The notes under the pieces: model-generated
The model's input: only the letters and a program-made list of their open reading frames with translations
What the model was told of the DNA's origin: nothing
Databases searched by the model: none
Assembly: GCA_027050975.1 (NCBI GenBank)
Contig: JALUAR010000119.1
Span: 1-15,938 of the forward strand
DNA: 15,938 bases
From: Thermodesulfovibrio sp.
GTDB taxonomy: Bacteria > Nitrospirota > Thermodesulfovibrionia > Thermodesulfovibrionales > JdFR-85
Direction of reading: 5' to 3'
In this document: positions 14,188 through 15,938 of the stretch, one piece after another
How the letters are laid out: each line of letters opens with the position of its first letter
How positions within the stretch are numbered: position 1 is the first letter of the stretch
Program-made: the position numbers and the translations under genes

Positions 14188-14264
14188 TATAATATAAGAC
14201 ATTGTATTTGTAATATGCAGCAGTAATAATAACGAACCACCTCACTGAATCCTTCAATGGATTC
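14188..14264 (+). promoter_or_regulatory. Candidate hisD promoter and leader hairpin
   Basis: A consensus TATAAT (14188-14193) is preceded directly by TG, but no good -35 lies at the usual distance. The resulting leader of about 97 nt contains GAATCC-TTCAAT-GGATTC (14247-14264), extendable by a T-G and a C-G pair. No T-box sequence, histidine-codon leader peptide or terminator T-run was found. The rest of 14153-14296 shows nothing else. Confidence 0.35.
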
Positions 14265-14296
14265 GGGTATAAATTCAAAGGAACCGGGGTTGATAT

Positions 14297-15577
14297 ATGC
14301 GTACAATAAGGACAGATGCAGAACTAAACCGCTTTCTGAAAGTCTTGAGAACGCGCTCTGAGGGTGTCAACCAGAATATCAGAGACACTGTTTTAAAAAT
14401 CCTTGAGGATGTGAAGACCCGTGGTGACAGGGCAGTAAGGGAGTATACCAGCAGGTTTGATCATATCGATCTCAAAGATCTCAGGCTTACCTCCTCGGAG
14501 ATAAACAGATACGCAAAGCAGACCGATTCTGAAACTAAAAAGGCCCTTGAGGTTGCCGCAGAGAGAATCAGGGCTTTTCATGAAAGACAGCTTGAGCAGT
14601 CATGGACATACAGAGACAACGGAGCCCTTTTAGGACAGATAATCCGACCTCTCAGGAGAGTGGGAGTATATGTACCCGGGGGTAAGGCATCCTATCCATC
14701 CACAGTGCTGATGAATGTCATACCTGCCCAGGTGGCAGCAGTGGAGGAGATAGCCCTTACCGTGCCCACCCCTGAAGGAGAGGTAAATCCTGCCCTGATG
14801 TATGCAATCAGGCTGCTTGGTGTCAGGGAGGTTTACCGAATAGGTGGTGCCCAGGCAATCGGAGCCCTTGCATATGGCACGGAAAGCATAAAAAGGGTTG
14901 ATAAGATCGTAGGCCCTGGCAATATCTATGTTGCTGAGGCAAAGCGCATGGTCTTCGGTACAGTGGATATTGATATGATCGCCGGGCCCAGTGAGATCCT
15001 GATTATTGCTGACAGTAAGGCAGATGCTGATTTTGTGGCAGCAGACATGCTCAGCCAGGCAGAGCATGATGAAATGGCCTCTGCAGTCCTGATCACCACC
15101 TCCGAGACTCTGGCAAAAAAGGTCATTGCATCTTTGAAGGGACAACTCAGGAGGCTCAAAAGAGGTTCTATTGCAAACTCTTCTCTGGCCAGATACGGTG
15201 CAATTATAGTTACGAAGTCCCTAAAGCAGGCTGTAACAATAGCCAATGAGATTGCACCGGAACACCTGGAGATAATGACCGAAAAACCTGAAAGACTCCT
15301 TCCGGATATCCGGAATGCAGGCGCTATATTCCTTGGCAGCTGGACTCCCGAGCCAATAGGTGATTATGCTGCAGGCCCCAATCATACCCTTCCAACAGGC
15401 GGTACAGCCCGTTTTTCCTCTCCGCTGGGTGTGTATGATTTCCTTAAAAGATCAAGCCTGATTAAATTCAGCAAGAAGGCATTCATCCGACTTGCACCTG
15501 TGGTTGAACAGCTGGCAGATATCGAGGGGCTTGAGGCCCATGGAAATACAATCCGAATAAGGAGACAGCGAGGCTGA
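14297..15577 (+). CDS. hisD: Histidinol dehydrogenase
   Basis: Catalyses the last two steps of histidine synthesis, L-histidinol to L-histidine with two NAD+, using a zinc ion. The 426-aa length is typical. Zinc ligands Gln254 and His257 (SQAEHD), Asp356 (GDYAAGPNHTLPT) and His415 (EAHGNT) correspond to Gln259, His262, Asp360 and His419 of E. coli. Catalytic Glu322 and His323 lie in APEHLEI. VYVPGGKASYPSTVLMN and IGGAQAIGALAYGT are also standard. ATG at 14297 follows a weak GGGG ribosome site 7 nt upstream. No other his gene is visible on either side, so the pathway genes must be scattered or the his cluster ends elsewhere. The following small ORF starts one base after its stop. Confidence 0.97.
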   Translation: MRTIRTDAELNRFLKVLRTRSEGVNQNIRDTVLKILEDVKTRGDRAVREYTSRFDHIDLKDLRLTSSEINRYAKQTDSETKKALEVAAERIRAFHERQLEQSWTYRDNGALLGQIIRPLRRVGVYVPGGKASYPSTVLMNVIPAQVAAVEEIALTVPTPEGEVNPALMYAIRLLGVREVYRIGGAQAIGALAYGTESIKRVDKIVGPGNIYVAEAKRMVFGTVDIDMIAGPSEILIIADSKADADFVAADMLSQAEHDEMASAVLITTSETLAKKVIASLKGQLRRLKRGSIANSSLARYGAIIVTKSLKQAVTIANEIAPEHLEIMTEKPERLLPDIRNAGAIFLGSWTPEPIGDYAAGPNHTLPTGGTARFSSPLGVYDFLKRSSLIKFSKKAFIRLAPVVEQLADIEGLEAHGNTIRIRRQRG

Positions 15578-15578
15578 G

Positions 15579-15758
15579 ATGATTCACAACCTGATAGGAA
15601 AAGAGGTTGTTGTGGAGGCAAACGGGATAACCTACAGAGGCAGGCTTGTAGAGGTTAACGAACAGGAGGTTTATCTTCAGGCAGAATCAGGCTGGATTAC
15701 TATTCTGACGGAGAATGTGGTGGATATAAGAGAGGCAGAAGGTTCAGATCTCTCCTAA
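15579..15758 (+). CDS. Small Sm-like / SH3-barrel protein coupled to hisD
   Basis: A 59-aa ORF starting one base after the hisD stop (TGA-G-ATG), with GAGG (15570-15573) 5 nt upstream of its ATG. The pattern LIGKEVVVEANGITYRGRLVEVNEQEVYLQ, then SGWITILTENVVDIRE, alternates as five short beta strands. It resembles the Sm/LSm-type barrel: a glycine turn in strand 2-3 (GITYRGRLVEV) and a final strand with an Ile-Arg end. It may bind RNA or be a small structural barrel; this is a fold guess, not a family match. It overlaps the end of the convergent rsmE gene by 15 nt. Good ribosome site, tight coupling and protein-like composition support a real gene. Confidence 0.68.
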   Translation: MIHNLIGKEVVVEANGITYRGRLVEVNEQEVYLQAESGWITILTENVVDIREAEGSDLS

Positions 15759-15938
15759 CCGGAAGAGTATTAAGGCGGTGGCAACAATAGAGGCTGTCTC
15801 TGCCCTGAGAATTCTTCTTCCAAGTCCGGCTATCTCAAATCCGTGATTTTTAAGCAGCCGTACTTCAGAGGAGGAAAACCCGCCTTCCGGCCCTGTAATG
15901 TAAACTACTTCCGGGACTGCAGCTTCCATATCTAACTC
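15744..15938 (-). CDS. rsmE: 16S rRNA (uracil1498-N3)-methyltransferase RsmE, C-terminal part
   Basis: Methylates N3 of U1498 in 16S rRNA using S-adenosylmethionine. Only the last 64 residues are in the window; the frame is open to the right edge, so an internal Met codon at 15929 is not the start. ITGPEGGFSSSEV and LGRRILRAETA are the trefoil-knot SAM-binding signatures of the SPOUT-class RsmE family. The stop at 15744-15746 lies inside the coupled small ORF after hisD. Confidence 0.93.
   Translation of the reverse strand, partial: ELDMEAAVPEVVYITGPEGGFSSSEVRLLKNHGFEIAGLGRRILRAETASIVATALILFRLGEI

Noticed and set aside
14194..14296. T-box or histidine attenuator before hisD
   Set aside because: No T-box consensus, His-codon run, or terminator hairpin with T-run was found.

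Overview
The window looks like ordinary, gene-dense chromosome from an anaerobic bacterium. The fused ADP-forming acyl-CoA synthetase, its DRTGG partner, the COG2509 flavoprotein and a protein resembling the Sfum_1244 family together suggest Nitrospirota (Thermodesulfovibrio relatives) or Desulfobacterota. This placement is an inference from family content; no rRNA or other decisive marker is present. I saw no phage, transposon, CRISPR array or recognisable defence system.

Layout, left to right. A truncated mtaB (tRNA ms2t6A synthesis) ends at 880, and an AT-rich spacer with three inverted repeats separates it from the convergent gene cca (tRNA CCA addition, minus strand). A tRNA-Gly(CCC) gene with encoded CCA follows, then a convergent flavodoxin-fold reductase. 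At 3253-3635 lies a small exported-protein gene that appears split by a frameshift, closed by a clear intrinsic terminator. A plus-strand run then spans 3861-10898: acd (acyl-CoA synthetase, NDP-forming, alpha and beta parts fused), a P-loop/DRTGG protein, and a MoxR ATPase, DUF58 protein and transglutaminase-like membrane protein set. Convergent to it, on the minus strand, are a COG2509 FAD oxidoreductase and surE, which overlap by 4 nt. Diverging from surE is a hypothetical 345-aa gene. Then come hisD, a tightly coupled 59-aa Sm-like ORF, and the C-terminal end of rsmE on the minus strand.

Functional themes: tRNA and rRNA maturation (mtaB, cca, tRNA-Gly, rsmE), acyl-CoA/acetate energy metabolism (acd plus DRTGG protein), a membrane/envelope-associated AAA+ system (moxR, DUF58, transglutaminase), nucleotide housekeeping (surE) and histidine synthesis (hisD).

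The most interesting signals are small. Several genes lack a Shine-Dalgarno sequence yet carry good -35/-10 boxes whose predicted start point falls on or next to the ATG, suggesting leaderless mRNAs; the clearest case is the surE/hypothetical divergent pair, which shares a dyad over both -35 boxes. The other two are the frameshifted secreted Tyr/Arg-rich protein with a structured leader, and the Sm-like mini-protein after hisD. I do not see strong evidence of a wholly new multi-gene system.
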